NCBI GenBank assembly: GCA_024655905.1
Contig: JANLFP010000007.1
Coordinates: 1 to 64,000 of the forward strand
Source of the DNA: Tepidanaerobacteraceae bacterium
GTDB taxonomy: Bacteria; Bacillota; Thermosediminibacteria; Thermosediminibacterales; Tepidanaerobacteraceae
Length of the DNA: 64,000 nucleotides
Reading direction: 5' to 3'
In this document: piece after piece, positions 25,010-32,489 of the stretch
How the letters are laid out: each line of letters opens with the position of its first letter
Numbering within the stretch: the stretch's first letter is position 1
The notes under the pieces: generated by a model
What the model saw: the letters and a program-made list of their open reading frames with translations, nothing else
Databases searched by the model: none
What the model was told of the DNA's origin: nothing
Made by a program: the position numbers and the translations under genes

Positions 25010-25555
25010 TTGGTAGCGAGATTATTTCAATATAAGATATTAAGGCCTGTATGGCTCGTTTTGAGAGTTTGGCTGGGGATTCAGTGGTTCAATGCCGGAT
25101 ACCAAAAGCTTACGGATGCTGCCGGAGCATGGGTTGGCTCCAGGGCGGGAGAAGCTATCAAAGGATTCTGGATGAAAGTGGCGGGAGTGAATGAAGCATT
25201 TCAGCCCGTGGCAGAACCGCTTACACAATATGTATGGTACAGAAATTTCATAATTGAACTTTTAAAAGGGCATAGGGAAAGACTATTTTCGTTTTTAATC
25301 ACCTACGGAGAACTTCTTGCCGGTGTGGGGCTCTTGTTGGGAGCTTTCACCGTTCTGGCAGCCCTGGGAGGCGCTTTTATGAACCTGAACTATCTTCTTG
25401 CGGGCACTGCATCTGCCAATGGCCTGATGTACACCGCAGCGATAATGCTCATACTGGCTGGTATGAATGCAGGCTATTATGGCCTGGATTATTTTCTAAT
25501 GAAGCTATATAAAAAATATTTTGCGCAGAATCCTTTTCCCAAGATGAGAGTGTAA
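25010..25555 (+). CDS. DoxX family membrane protein
   Basis: The TTG at 25010 is preferred because GGGAGG is 7 nt upstream. The 181-residue protein has the DoxX pattern: a first helix with RVWLGIQWFNAGYQKLTD, a soluble insert (about 40-80), then three helices including LITYGELLAGVGLLLGAFTVLAALGG and NLNYLLAGTASANGLMYTAAIMLILAG. DoxX-type proteins are membrane subunits linked to quinone or thiosulfate redox chemistry and oxidative stress defence. The upstream Fur-like site hints at iron or stress control. A real substrate cannot be named. Confidence 0.82.
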   Translation: MVARLFQYKILRPVWLVLRVWLGIQWFNAGYQKLTDAAGAWVGSRAGEAIKGFWMKVAGVNEAFQPVAEPLTQYVWYRNFIIELLKGHRERLFSFLITYGELLAGVGLLLGAFTVLAALGGAFMNLNYLLAGTASANGLMYTAAIMLILAGMNAGYYGLDYFLMKLYKKYFAQNPFPKMRV

Positions 25556-25630
25556 GCATGGCAAAAAATTGATTGGCCGATTGGGCAAAACCTCGGTTGT
25601 ATGTGAGAAAAGAAGTGTATTGCAGAGTTA

Positions 25631-25659
25631 TTGACTATTCGCATCAAACGGGTTAAAAT
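25631..25659 (+). promoter_or_regulatory. promoter of tRNA-Thr
   Basis: TTGACT at 25631-25636, a 17-bp spacer and TAAAAT at 25654-25659 end 10 bp before the tRNA. Confidence 0.65.
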
Positions 25660-25669
25660 ATATATGTGT

Positions 25670-25744
25670 GCTGATGTGGCTCAGGGGTAGAGCAGCGCAC
25701 TCGTAATGCGCAGGCCGAGGGTTCGAATCCCTCCATCAGCTCCA
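25670..25744 (+). tRNA. tRNA-Thr (CGT)
   Basis: The full cloverleaf is readable: acceptor GCTGATG/CATCAGC; D loop with GGCTCAGGGGTAGAGC; anticodon arm GCGCA-CTCGTAA-TGCGC giving anticodon CGT; T arm GGGTTCGAATCCC; discriminator T; and encoded CCA. Confidence 0.96.
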
Positions 25745-25754
25745 GATGAAAACC

Positions 25755-25783
25755 AAGCCCCGCAAGGATTTGCGGGGCTTTTG
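25755..25783. terminator. terminator after tRNA-Thr
   Basis: AAGCCCCGCAA…TTGCGGGGCTTTT is a strong hairpin with flanking A and T runs. It can also serve the convergent gene at 25803. Confidence 0.8.
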
Positions 25784-25802
25784 AATTTCTAATTTGAAAA
25801 AA

Positions 25803-26339
25803 TCAACTTTTGAATAGAGGAAGCACTCCGAGGAAAATCAAATCTTCCCGAAAGGCTGCATCGCCTTCCGCCAGAATTGCGGCTTTTGCCGCCACATGGC
25901 CGCCGGCTTTTGTTACAAGGCGTTCTAGGGCCGCGATGGATGAACCGGTGCTTATCACATCATCGATCAGCGCTATACTCTTCCCATTGATTTTTTCAGC
26001 ATCTTCTCCGTTCAAAACGAGAAGCTGTTTTTTTTGAGTGGTTATTGAAACAACCTCTTCTGTAACCGGAGAAGCCATGTATGGCTTGATGCTTTTTCTA
26101 GCCACAATGTATTTCTTACCTAGAAGCCTTGACACCTCATGAACGAGGGGGATGCCTTTGGCTTCGGCCGATACCACCATATCGATTGGAGGGAGGCGCC
26201 GCACTATCTCCTGAGCGGCGAGTGAAACCAATTCCGTATCCCCGAGAATTACAAAGGACGCTATTTTCAAGCCGGGCGCCACTTCGATGATTGGAAGCTC
26301 CCGCTTTAAACCAAGTAATTCAAGAGTGTATTTTTCCAA
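25803..26339 (-). CDS. purine-type phosphoribosyltransferase
   Basis: The 178-residue protein carries the type I phosphoribosyltransferase PRPP loop SIALIDDVISTGSSIAAL (about residues 122-139) and the upstream VVSAEAKGIPLVHEVSRLLGKKYIVARK region of adenine or xanthine phosphoribosyltransferases. It would convert a free purine base and PRPP to the nucleotide. The next gene on the same strand upstream is an NCS2 base permease, so the pair makes a purine uptake-and-salvage unit. The exact base cannot be told by eye. Confidence 0.85.
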   Translation of the reverse strand: MEKYTLELLGLKRELPIIEVAPGLKIASFVILGDTELVSLAAQEIVRRLPPIDMVVSAEAKGIPLVHEVSRLLGKKYIVARKSIKPYMASPVTEEVVSITTQKKQLLVLNGEDAEKINGKSIALIDDVISTGSSIAALERLVTKAGGHVAAKAAILAEGDAAFREDLIFLGVLPLFKS

Positions 26340-26407
26340 TTAAAAAGCCTCCTTTTCATAACTGTTGCGGCAGCATGCGATGCATAAAGCTTTAAAAGAA
26401 TCAACCG

Positions 26408-27454
26408 CTAGAATCCTGCAATTGGTTTTAAAAGCTTTATAATCATTCCCGCCACCATACCTGTAAAGGGATCGGTGGTGGCCGTAACCACTGCGGTTAC
26501 TCCTCCGACTAAAGGATCTTCCATAGCAAGTTTTGCATTGACTGGGACCGTCACGATAGCGCCCAGAACCAGCAAAAATCCGGAAATTGATTCCATAGGA
26601 ACGTATTTGCCGATTTTGGGCAGCAATCCTGCGGCCAGTATTATAGCCATGAGGCTCATCATGATGACGCCGGAAATCACGGGGTGGGGTGCGGCGCCGG
26701 TCGCCGAGATGATGGATTCCACCGGGCTTCCGCCGAAAAGGGACGAACCCATATCCGCCAGGCTGCTTACCACGGCCAGGTGGTCTATATTTACAGGGGT
26801 GTTCGACATGGAACCGGTTATATTGCCGAAGGCTATATTGGCTCCGATGTTCAGACAGACCATTGCCAGCGCGCCTCGTATTACGGAAGGATTAATAATG
26901 AACTTCTGAAGCACAAATCCCTCTTTGACGCTGTCGCATGATATCGTGGGGCTCTTTGTGATAAATCCCGTTATGCTCGAAATTATAACCGATACTACTA
27001 TTGTGTACACGAGGTCTTTCGAAAAAACGTACACTATAAATGCTGAAGCAATGGATGCAAGACCCACCGTATTGTTTTTCTTGACCATATTGATAGCTAC
27101 CCATGAAAGCATAATCCCGACTCCTGCCATCATCCCGTTGGTAATGACAGGCCCTATTGAATTGATGATGAACTGGTTCATTCCAAATAGAGAAATTACC
27201 GTCATGATAGCGCCGCCGAAAAAAATCATGGAAAGCCTTTCCCGAAGGTTGGCTCCCATAGTCCCCGCAAGGGTGATGGTCTCCGCCTGAAAAGATATGG
27301 GGGAAACCAGTTTGAAGATACCCGCTCCTGCCGCGCCGATGACAAAAGCCAATGCTGTGGGGAGAGAAGCAAAACCGAATGATAAAGCCAAAATACCCTG
27401 CGGCAAACCGTTGATAATAACACCTATAGCTGCCATTAAATCTTTGATGTCCAT
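26408..27454 (-). CDS. NCS2-type nucleobase permease-like membrane protein
   Basis: The 348-residue protein has about 10-12 hydrophobic segments and NCS2-like signatures: a central GANIAFGNITGSMSNTPVN region and SSLFGGSPVESIISATGAAPHP, like the Q/E-containing substrate motif of AzgA-type carriers. It is shorter than the usual 430-450 residues, apparently lacking part of the N-terminal end, although the ATG and the start of helix 1 look native. It precedes the phosphoribosyltransferase by about 70 bp, so purine uptake is the natural role. Confidence 0.75.
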   Translation of the reverse strand: MDIKDLMAAIGVIINGLPQGILALSFGFASLPTALAFVIGAAGAGIFKLVSPISFQAETITLAGTMGANLRERLSMIFFGGAIMTVISLFGMNQFIINSIGPVITNGMMAGVGIMLSWVAINMVKKNNTVGLASIASAFIVYVFSKDLVYTIVVSVIISSITGFITKSPTISCDSVKEGFVLQKFIINPSVIRGALAMVCLNIGANIAFGNITGSMSNTPVNIDHLAVVSSLADMGSSLFGGSPVESIISATGAAPHPVISGVIMMSLMAIILAAGLLPKIGKYVPMESISGFLLVLGAIVTVPVNAKLAMEDPLVGGVTAVVTATTDPFTGMVAGMIIKLLKPIAGF

Positions 27455-27658
27455 ATGCCACGCTCCATTTCATAATACGAATATTTTTATATAAATATGA
27501 TATTAATATACGACATAATATGCCGTATTCCTGCCGGAGTTTTATATTCGCAATAGTAAAAAAGATTCACCCACTAGATCTTTATTTTTTTATTAACATA
27601 TTTTAAAATATAGTTATAAACTTCTCCGATTAACCAACCTTAAGGAGTAATCCTGCCG
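27455..27658. other. leader region of the permease operon
   Basis: An AT-rich stretch. On the minus strand GCGAATAT near 27550 can pair with ATATTCG near 27480, enclosing the hairpin AATACGGCATATTATGTCGTATATT. The conserved purine-riboswitch core is not visible. Confidence 0.4.
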
Positions 27659-27772
27659 ATGAATGTTATAAAATATCATAAGCTTGTAAGAGATAAGATT
27701 CCCGAAATTATTGAAAAAAGCGGTACATGTAAAAAACCCCGGATTGCCGGGGTTATGCCTTTTTCATGCTGA
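27659..27772 (+). pseudogene. truncated NTP-pyrophosphohydrolase-like gene start
   Basis: AAGGAG precedes ATG at 27659. The frame MNVIKYHKLVRDKIPEIIEKSG is the well-known N-terminus of a family of phosphoribosyl-ATP-pyrophosphohydrolase/MazG-like house-cleaning proteins. After 22 residues it runs into the terminator of the opposing glycosyltransferase gene and stops at 27772 with unrelated residues (CKKPRIAGVMPFSC). The rest of the gene is gone. Confidence 0.7.
27731..27754 (-). terminator. terminator of the glycosyltransferase gene
   Basis: On the minus strand AACCCCGG-CAAT-CCGGGGTT is followed by TTTTAC. It abuts the stop codon of the gene at 27753. Confidence 0.7.
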
Positions 27773-29168
27773 ATTCCGCTATTTCCCTTGTCCGGGGAGT
27801 TTTTATCCATCCACGGGGCTGGCTGTTTAAAGCCCTTAATACCAATGCTCCGGTATATGGCAGAGGCAGGAGAAATCCAGCCGCCGGCAGGATCAAAAGC
27901 GATATAAGGGCGAGCAGAGTGCTTGCAAGACCGCGCTTTGCCATGAATTGATAGTATTTTGCGATATAAAGGTAATAAGTGAACCCGAAATAAATAAAAA
28001 CGAGGGATTTTAGAAAAGCGCGGAAACCCTCGGGCAGTACCGAAGGGTCTATCATGCCTTTATAGGATAACCATATCACCGCCAGGGGCACCAGCACCGC
28101 CAGTTGGTATAAAATCCACTCCACTTCGCCTTTTAAAAGAAGCGTTTTTATAAGCCTCGTTTTTTTCGGGCCGCTGTATTCAGGAGCGTTCTTAAATTTT
28201 TCGATGACCTGAATATGGCCGGCAGCCCAGCGCAAGCGCTGCCGAAAGAAAGCCCAATAGGTTTGCGGTGTCTGTTCAGTGCTTATGTAGGGAAAGTATT
28301 CGGGCCAAGCATTTTCTGCAAGATATGCCCTCACGCCTATTTCCAAATCTTCGGTTAGGGCCTTGCAGTCAAATCCTTTAATCTTTGCCAGCAGCTTCGA
28401 ATCGATGAATAAATTGGTTCCACCCACGAAAGGCAGCATTTTCATGAGGACGGGCATATACCATTCATGAGATAGGGCCTGGTAGAGGGAGGCAATCTTG
28501 GTTATGGGGCTCAGATAAAAGAAATTTCTGACCTGAAAAACTGGTCCCTGCCAGATGCGGCTGCGATTTTCCGATTGGATCCAGTCCCAGGCTATATACA
28601 ATAGAACATCAAGTTCCGGATGGCTTTCGGCATCATAGAATCCGCATATGTCTGCCTCAGCATCGACAAATGAAAGCCCGTAATTCAAGGCCCGGCCTTT
28701 TGTGGAAGGCACCGTTTTTCCGGTGCATTTTCCCTGAAAATTGCCGTCGAAATCATATGGCACAATGACATGTTTCAATGCGGGACAATTTCCTCTTGCT
28801 GCAAATTCCCGGATTTTATCTTCCACAACCTTCTGAGTGGTATGGCTTTTTCCGGAGGAGAGTTCTTTTTCATCGGTGATGACAATTATTTCGAAAAGGT
28901 TTTTGGGGTAGTTCAATAGTGCGAGGTGCTCGATTGTCCTTCCGATTACGTCTGCCTCCTCGCGGGCGGGCACAAGAATGGAGAACATCGGAAGCCTTCT
29001 GGCTTTTTTTCGCGCAAGTTCTTCGAGCTCAGAGGTTGAAATCACTTTCCTTTTGGACCAGTAGTGTTTGCTGGAATAATATTTCCAAACAAAGTATCTT
29101 AAGAAAAGCAGAAAAAAGAATATGTATAAGGCAACAATACATAAATAAATGAGCTTCGAAAGCTCCAT
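27753..29168 (-). CDS. membrane processive glycosyltransferase, family 2
   Basis: The start at 29168 (MELSKLIYL) is chosen for its GGGGGGA site. The 471-residue protein has one N-terminal helix, a GT2 catalytic domain and three or four C-terminal helices. In the catalytic domain PMFSILVPAREEADVIGRTI opens the fold, GFYDAESHPE holds the DxD-like motif, ALTEDLEIGVR the catalytic Asp, and FFRQRLRWAAGHIQ the Q/RxxRW motif. This is the layout of processive synthases such as cellulose or hyaluronan synthase-like enzymes. It stands alone, so the polysaccharide cannot be named. Confidence 0.85.
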   Translation of the reverse strand: MELSKLIYLCIVALYIFFFLLFLRYFVWKYYSSKHYWSKRKVISTSELEELARKKARRLPMFSILVPAREEADVIGRTIEHLALLNYPKNLFEIIVITDEKELSSGKSHTTQKVVEDKIREFAARGNCPALKHVIVPYDFDGNFQGKCTGKTVPSTKGRALNYGLSFVDAEADICGFYDAESHPELDVLLYIAWDWIQSENRSRIWQGPVFQVRNFFYLSPITKIASLYQALSHEWYMPVLMKMLPFVGGTNLFIDSKLLAKIKGFDCKALTEDLEIGVRAYLAENAWPEYFPYISTEQTPQTYWAFFRQRLRWAAGHIQVIEKFKNAPEYSGPKKTRLIKTLLLKGEVEWILYQLAVLVPLAVIWLSYKGMIDPSVLPEGFRAFLKSLVFIYFGFTYYLYIAKYYQFMAKRGLASTLLALISLLILPAAGFLLPLPYTGALVLRALNSQPRGWIKTPRTREIAEFSMKKA

Positions 29169-29517
29169 GACATTCCCCCCAAAAATACAAAATAACACAA
29201 TTATATATTATATACTTAGTAAAATTGAAAATAAATGCCAAAAAAACAGCTAAAAATCCAGCTTAACCATAAATTTCACAAATCGCGCAAACCTATGGGG
29301 GCTATTTATATTATCTCTCGAAAATATATTTTTTTCCTTCAGGTTGCTCAATAAATCAAAAATACCTATCCGAATACCTAAAATAGTTTTCGAAAAGTGG
29401 ACAAATTTTTTGAGGGCATAAAAAACATGCAGGAAAAAATGCAGAAATGTAGAATAATATCATTATGTCTATAATTACATAACGAATTTATCAAACAAAC
29501 TAAGGAGGTATTGATTT
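29169..29517. other. intergenic region upstream of tupA
   Basis: No gene is evident. A sigma-H-like promoter match lies at 29429-29457, and a clean AAGGAGG site precedes tupA. Confidence 0.5.
29429..29457 (+). promoter_or_regulatory. possible sigma-H-type promoter of tupA
   Basis: GCAGGAAAA, 11 bp and GTAGAATAA match the sigma-H pattern RNAGGAWWT-N11-RNNGAATWW at all but one position. No better sigma-A promoter is obvious nearby. One mismatch leaves this tentative. Confidence 0.35.
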
Positions 29518-30483
29518 ATGAGGTTTTTTAAGAAACCATGGCTATTGGCTTCAGCAATGCTGGTACTGGTTTTTGCCGTTTTTTTATCGGGATGCGGAGG
29601 AAAAGGGGCAAAATCGGCGCAAACCGAAGCTTCTACATCGGGGAGCGGTGCCGCAAATCAGGAGGGTTCCACGGCGCCCGCTCCTGAAAATAGGGAACTC
29701 ATCCTTTCCACCACCACAAGCACCCAGGACAGCGGCCTGCTTGACGTATTGATACCGTTATTTGAAAAAAATACCGGCTATCGGGTCAAACCCATAGCGG
29801 TGGGGACCGGTCAGGCGCTGGCCATGGGGGAAAAAGGCGATGCGGATGTGATGCTGGTGCACGCTCCTGAATCCGAGATGGCGCTGGTGGAAAAGGGAGC
29901 CGCTATCAACCGGCAGCTGGTTATGCATAATGATTTCATCATTGTGGGGCCGGCCAGCGACCCGGCCGGCATAAGAAATGCACAGGATTCAGTGGATGCA
30001 TTCAAGGCTATTGCCGAAAAACAGGCACTGTTTGTTTCGAGGGGCGATGATTCGGGCACCAATAAAAAGGAGCTGGAAATATGGAAAAAAGCGGGGATTG
30101 AAAAACCGGAAGGAAAATGGTATCAATCCACGGGACAGGGTATGGGCGCAACTTTGGACGTGGCATCGGAAAAGGCTGCATACACCCTGACCGACAGGGG
30201 TACTTATCTTGCGAAGAAGGAAAAGCTGCAGCTGGAAATACTTAAAGAAGGCGATCCGTCTCTACTCAATATATATCATGTGATGCAGACAAACCCCGAT
30301 TATGTAAAAAAGACCAATCCCAATGCCGCCAGAATGATAAATGCGGAGGGAGCAAAGGCTTTTGTGGATTTTATGGTGGATGAAAAAACGCAAAAAATAA
30401 TCGGAGAATTTGGCAAGGATAAATTCGGACAACCTCTATTTTTCCCCGATGCGGGAAAGGATGAAAGCAGTTTGGGAAAGTAG
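29518..30483 (+). CDS. tupA: tungstate ABC transporter, substrate-binding lipoprotein
   Basis: The 321-residue lipoprotein has lipobox VFLSGC, a low-complexity Ser/Ala/Gly linker and a type II periplasmic-binding fold. The TupA signature LILSTTTSTQDSGLLDVLIPLFE and GTGQALAMGEKGDADVMLVH give the oxyanion-binding loop; a second motif is SRGDDSGTNKKELEIWK. It captures tungstate (WO4) outside the membrane for TupBC. Tungsten is needed for tungsto-enzymes such as aldehyde:ferredoxin oxidoreductases and some formate dehydrogenases, which suits an anaerobe. AAGGAGG lies 8 nt before the ATG. Confidence 0.94.
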   Translation: MRFFKKPWLLASAMLVLVFAVFLSGCGGKGAKSAQTEASTSGSGAANQEGSTAPAPENRELILSTTTSTQDSGLLDVLIPLFEKNTGYRVKPIAVGTGQALAMGEKGDADVMLVHAPESEMALVEKGAAINRQLVMHNDFIIVGPASDPAGIRNAQDSVDAFKAIAEKQALFVSRGDDSGTNKKELEIWKKAGIEKPEGKWYQSTGQGMGATLDVASEKAAYTLTDRGTYLAKKEKLQLEILKEGDPSLLNIYHVMQTNPDYVKKTNPNAARMINAEGAKAFVDFMVDEKTQKIIGEFGKDKFGQPLFFPDAGKDESSLGK

Positions 30484-30549
30484 AATCATTAATTTGCTGC
30501 TGCATTTAGTTTTTCGCGAAATTCGTGTATAATATTTTTAAGGGCAATA

Positions 30550-30577
30550 TTCCCCTGTGCGTCTTTGCACAGGGGAA
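30550..30577 (+). promoter_or_regulatory. hairpin between tupA and tupB
   Basis: TTCCCCTGTGC and GCACAGGGGAA are perfectly complementary with a 6-nt loop, without a T-run after it. The AGGGGA of the 3' arm is the most likely ribosome-binding site for tupB, so the hairpin could lower tupB translation relative to tupA, or trim and protect the tupA message. Confidence 0.55.
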
Positions 30578-30588
30578 CTCTATATGGA

Positions 30589-31311
30589 ATGCGGGTGATT
30601 TTTTTGGATACCGTTTTTGAAGGCTTGGAAAAAGCATTTGTATTGATTTTTTCACTGGATAGGGAAGTGCTGAGCATTACTATTTTTACTCTAAAAATCA
30701 CCGGAACCGCCACCATCATCAGCATTGCCATAGCCCTGCCTCTGGCGCTCCTTTTGACCCTTAGGGATTTTCCGGGCAGGAGATTCATCATAAGCCTCGC
30801 AAACCTTGGCATGGGTTTGCCGCCGACGGTGGTAGGGCTGTGGGTCAGCCTCATGCTATGGAGGAGCGGTCCCTTCGGGAAGCTCGGTATAATGTATACT
30901 CCGGCCGCCATGGTCATAGCCCAGACGGTGATCTCGACGCCCATCATTCTGGCGCTTTCCACAGCGGCTTTGCAGCAGATAGACAAAAAACTCCGATGGC
31001 ACATAATGGCTCTGGGAGCCACACCTTTGCAGATGCTATTTTTAATGTTGAAGGAAGCGCGCTATTCGCTGATGGCGGCAATAATGGCTGGATTTGGCGG
31101 TGCTATATCGGAGGTGGGAGCATCAATGATGGTGGGCGGCAATATTCAGGGTTACACGCGGGTACTTACCACGGCTATAGTGCTGGAAACCAGCAGGGGG
31201 CATTTCGACATGGCGCTGGCTCTGAGCTTTATATTAATACTTCTTGCTTATGCAGCCACGCTATGGCTTACCTTATTGCAGCAGCGGAGGTACAGGAATG
31301 TATATTATTGA
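30589..31311 (+). CDS. tupB: tungstate ABC transporter permease
   Basis: The protein of about 240 residues has five or six transmembrane helices and the EAA-type loop WHIMALGATPLQMLFLMLKEARYSLMAAIMAGFGGAISEVGASMMVGGNI typical of TupB/WtpB. The start is uncertain: ATG 30589, GTG 30595 and TTG 30604 are all in frame; ATG is taken because of the AGGGGA 12 nt upstream. It overlaps tupC by 14 bp. It forms the membrane channel of the tungstate importer. Confidence 0.92.
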   Translation: MRVIFLDTVFEGLEKAFVLIFSLDREVLSITIFTLKITGTATIISIAIALPLALLLTLRDFPGRRFIISLANLGMGLPPTVVGLWVSLMLWRSGPFGKLGIMYTPAAMVIAQTVISTPIILALSTAALQQIDKKLRWHIMALGATPLQMLFLMLKEARYSLMAAIMAGFGGAISEVGASMMVGGNIQGYTRVLTTAIVLETSRGHFDMALALSFILILLAYAATLWLTLLQQRRYRNVYY

Positions 31312-32422
31312 AGGGCGGGATATATCTGTAAGGGCTGGAAAAAGGCGTATCCTCGAGGTGAAAATGGTAGGCCTGGAAGAAGGCAAGGTTTTTTCGGTGA
31401 TAGGCCCTAACGGATCCGGCAAGAGCACGCTTTTAAGGGTCATGGCACTTTTGCAGAATCCTGACGGTGGGTGCGTATATTTCAGGGAAGAAAGAATCTT
31501 GCCTCGAGACAGGATAAGAATCCGTCGGCGCACATCGGTGGTTTTTCAGGAACCGCTTCTTCTGGATGCTACGGTAGAGGAAAATATCGTCACTGGCTTG
31601 AGAATTCGCGGGGTGGATGCCGCTTCGGCCAGAAAAAGGGCAAAACACTGGCTGGAAAGATTCAAGGTGGCGCATCTTTCGGACCGCTGGGCCCGGGCAC
31701 TCTCCGGCGGGGAATCCCAGCGTGTTAGCCTTGCCAGGGCTTTTGCCCTGGAGCCTGAGGTCCTTTTTCTGGATGAGCCCTTTGCCAATCTGGACGCCCC
31801 CACCAGGGAGGCTCTGCTGCTGGAGCTTTGCGATGTGCTTCATTGCACAGGCGTCACCACCTTTTTTGTAAGCCATGACTTCAAGGAAGTAGCCTTTATC
31901 GCGGACAGCACCCTGGCCCTTTTTGACGGGAAACCGGTGCAGCAGGATTTGCCCCGTAATATACTCGAACACCCTGCAACTGAGCGGCTCGCACAATTTG
32001 TGGGCATAGAAAACATATGGCCCGCAAGAGTCATTGAAGCACAGCCGAAAAAAATATTGGCGGATGTAAAGGGACAAAGAATTGTCGTGGCTGCAGCTGC
32101 GGCGCAGGAAGAACGCATCTGGTTTAGCAAAGGCGATTCAATAAAAATAGCCCTCCGGGGAGAAAAAATATATTGCCTGCCCGCTGATTCGAAAAATGTT
32201 GATGCGGCACGTATTCCGGGCATCCCAACGGGATACAACTTATGGCGGGGCAAGGTGAAATCCGTTTTTGCTTTTGGAGATATTGTAAAAATCACGGCAG
32301 AATGCGGGATAGAAGTGAAAATATCCATTCCGGCCGGATGTTTGAATAAATACAAGGCAGGTGACAATATAATAGTATCCTTTTCCACCGATGCCCCGAC
32401 AATAATAAACTCCCAACAATAA
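31298..32422 (+). CDS. tupC: tungstate ABC transporter ATP-binding protein
   Basis: The start at 31298 follows GGAGG 7 nt upstream. The 374-residue protein has the full set of ABC motifs: Walker A GPNGSGKST, Q-loop VVFQEPLL, signature LSGGESQRVSLARA, Walker B VLFLDEPFANLD and H-loop VSHDF. An extra C-terminal domain of about 130 residues (…RVIEAQPKKILADVKGQRIVV…, …FGDIVKITAECGIEVKISIP…) looks like the TOBE/MOP-type regulatory domain of molybdate and tungstate ATPases. This domain may bind oxyanion and shut off uptake. Confidence 0.92.
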   Translation: MYIIEGRDISVRAGKRRILEVKMVGLEEGKVFSVIGPNGSGKSTLLRVMALLQNPDGGCVYFREERILPRDRIRIRRRTSVVFQEPLLLDATVEENIVTGLRIRGVDAASARKRAKHWLERFKVAHLSDRWARALSGGESQRVSLARAFALEPEVLFLDEPFANLDAPTREALLLELCDVLHCTGVTTFFVSHDFKEVAFIADSTLALFDGKPVQQDLPRNILEHPATERLAQFVGIENIWPARVIEAQPKKILADVKGQRIVVAAAAAQEERIWFSKGDSIKIALRGEKIYCLPADSKNVDAARIPGIPTGYNLWRGKVKSVFAFGDIVKITAECGIEVKISIPAGCLNKYKAGDNIIVSFSTDAPTIINSQQ

Positions 32423-32489
32423 TAAATTCAATAAAACATTTTTTTATTTTTTGCGTATAAACATAATGTAAGCTCATAAAAATTTTTAA

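Noticed and set aside
27460-27560. Possible purine riboswitch upstream of the NCS2 permease
   Set aside because: A stem with an inner hairpin is visible, but the conserved junction sequences of the purine aptamer (such as TTTCTACC) are absent.
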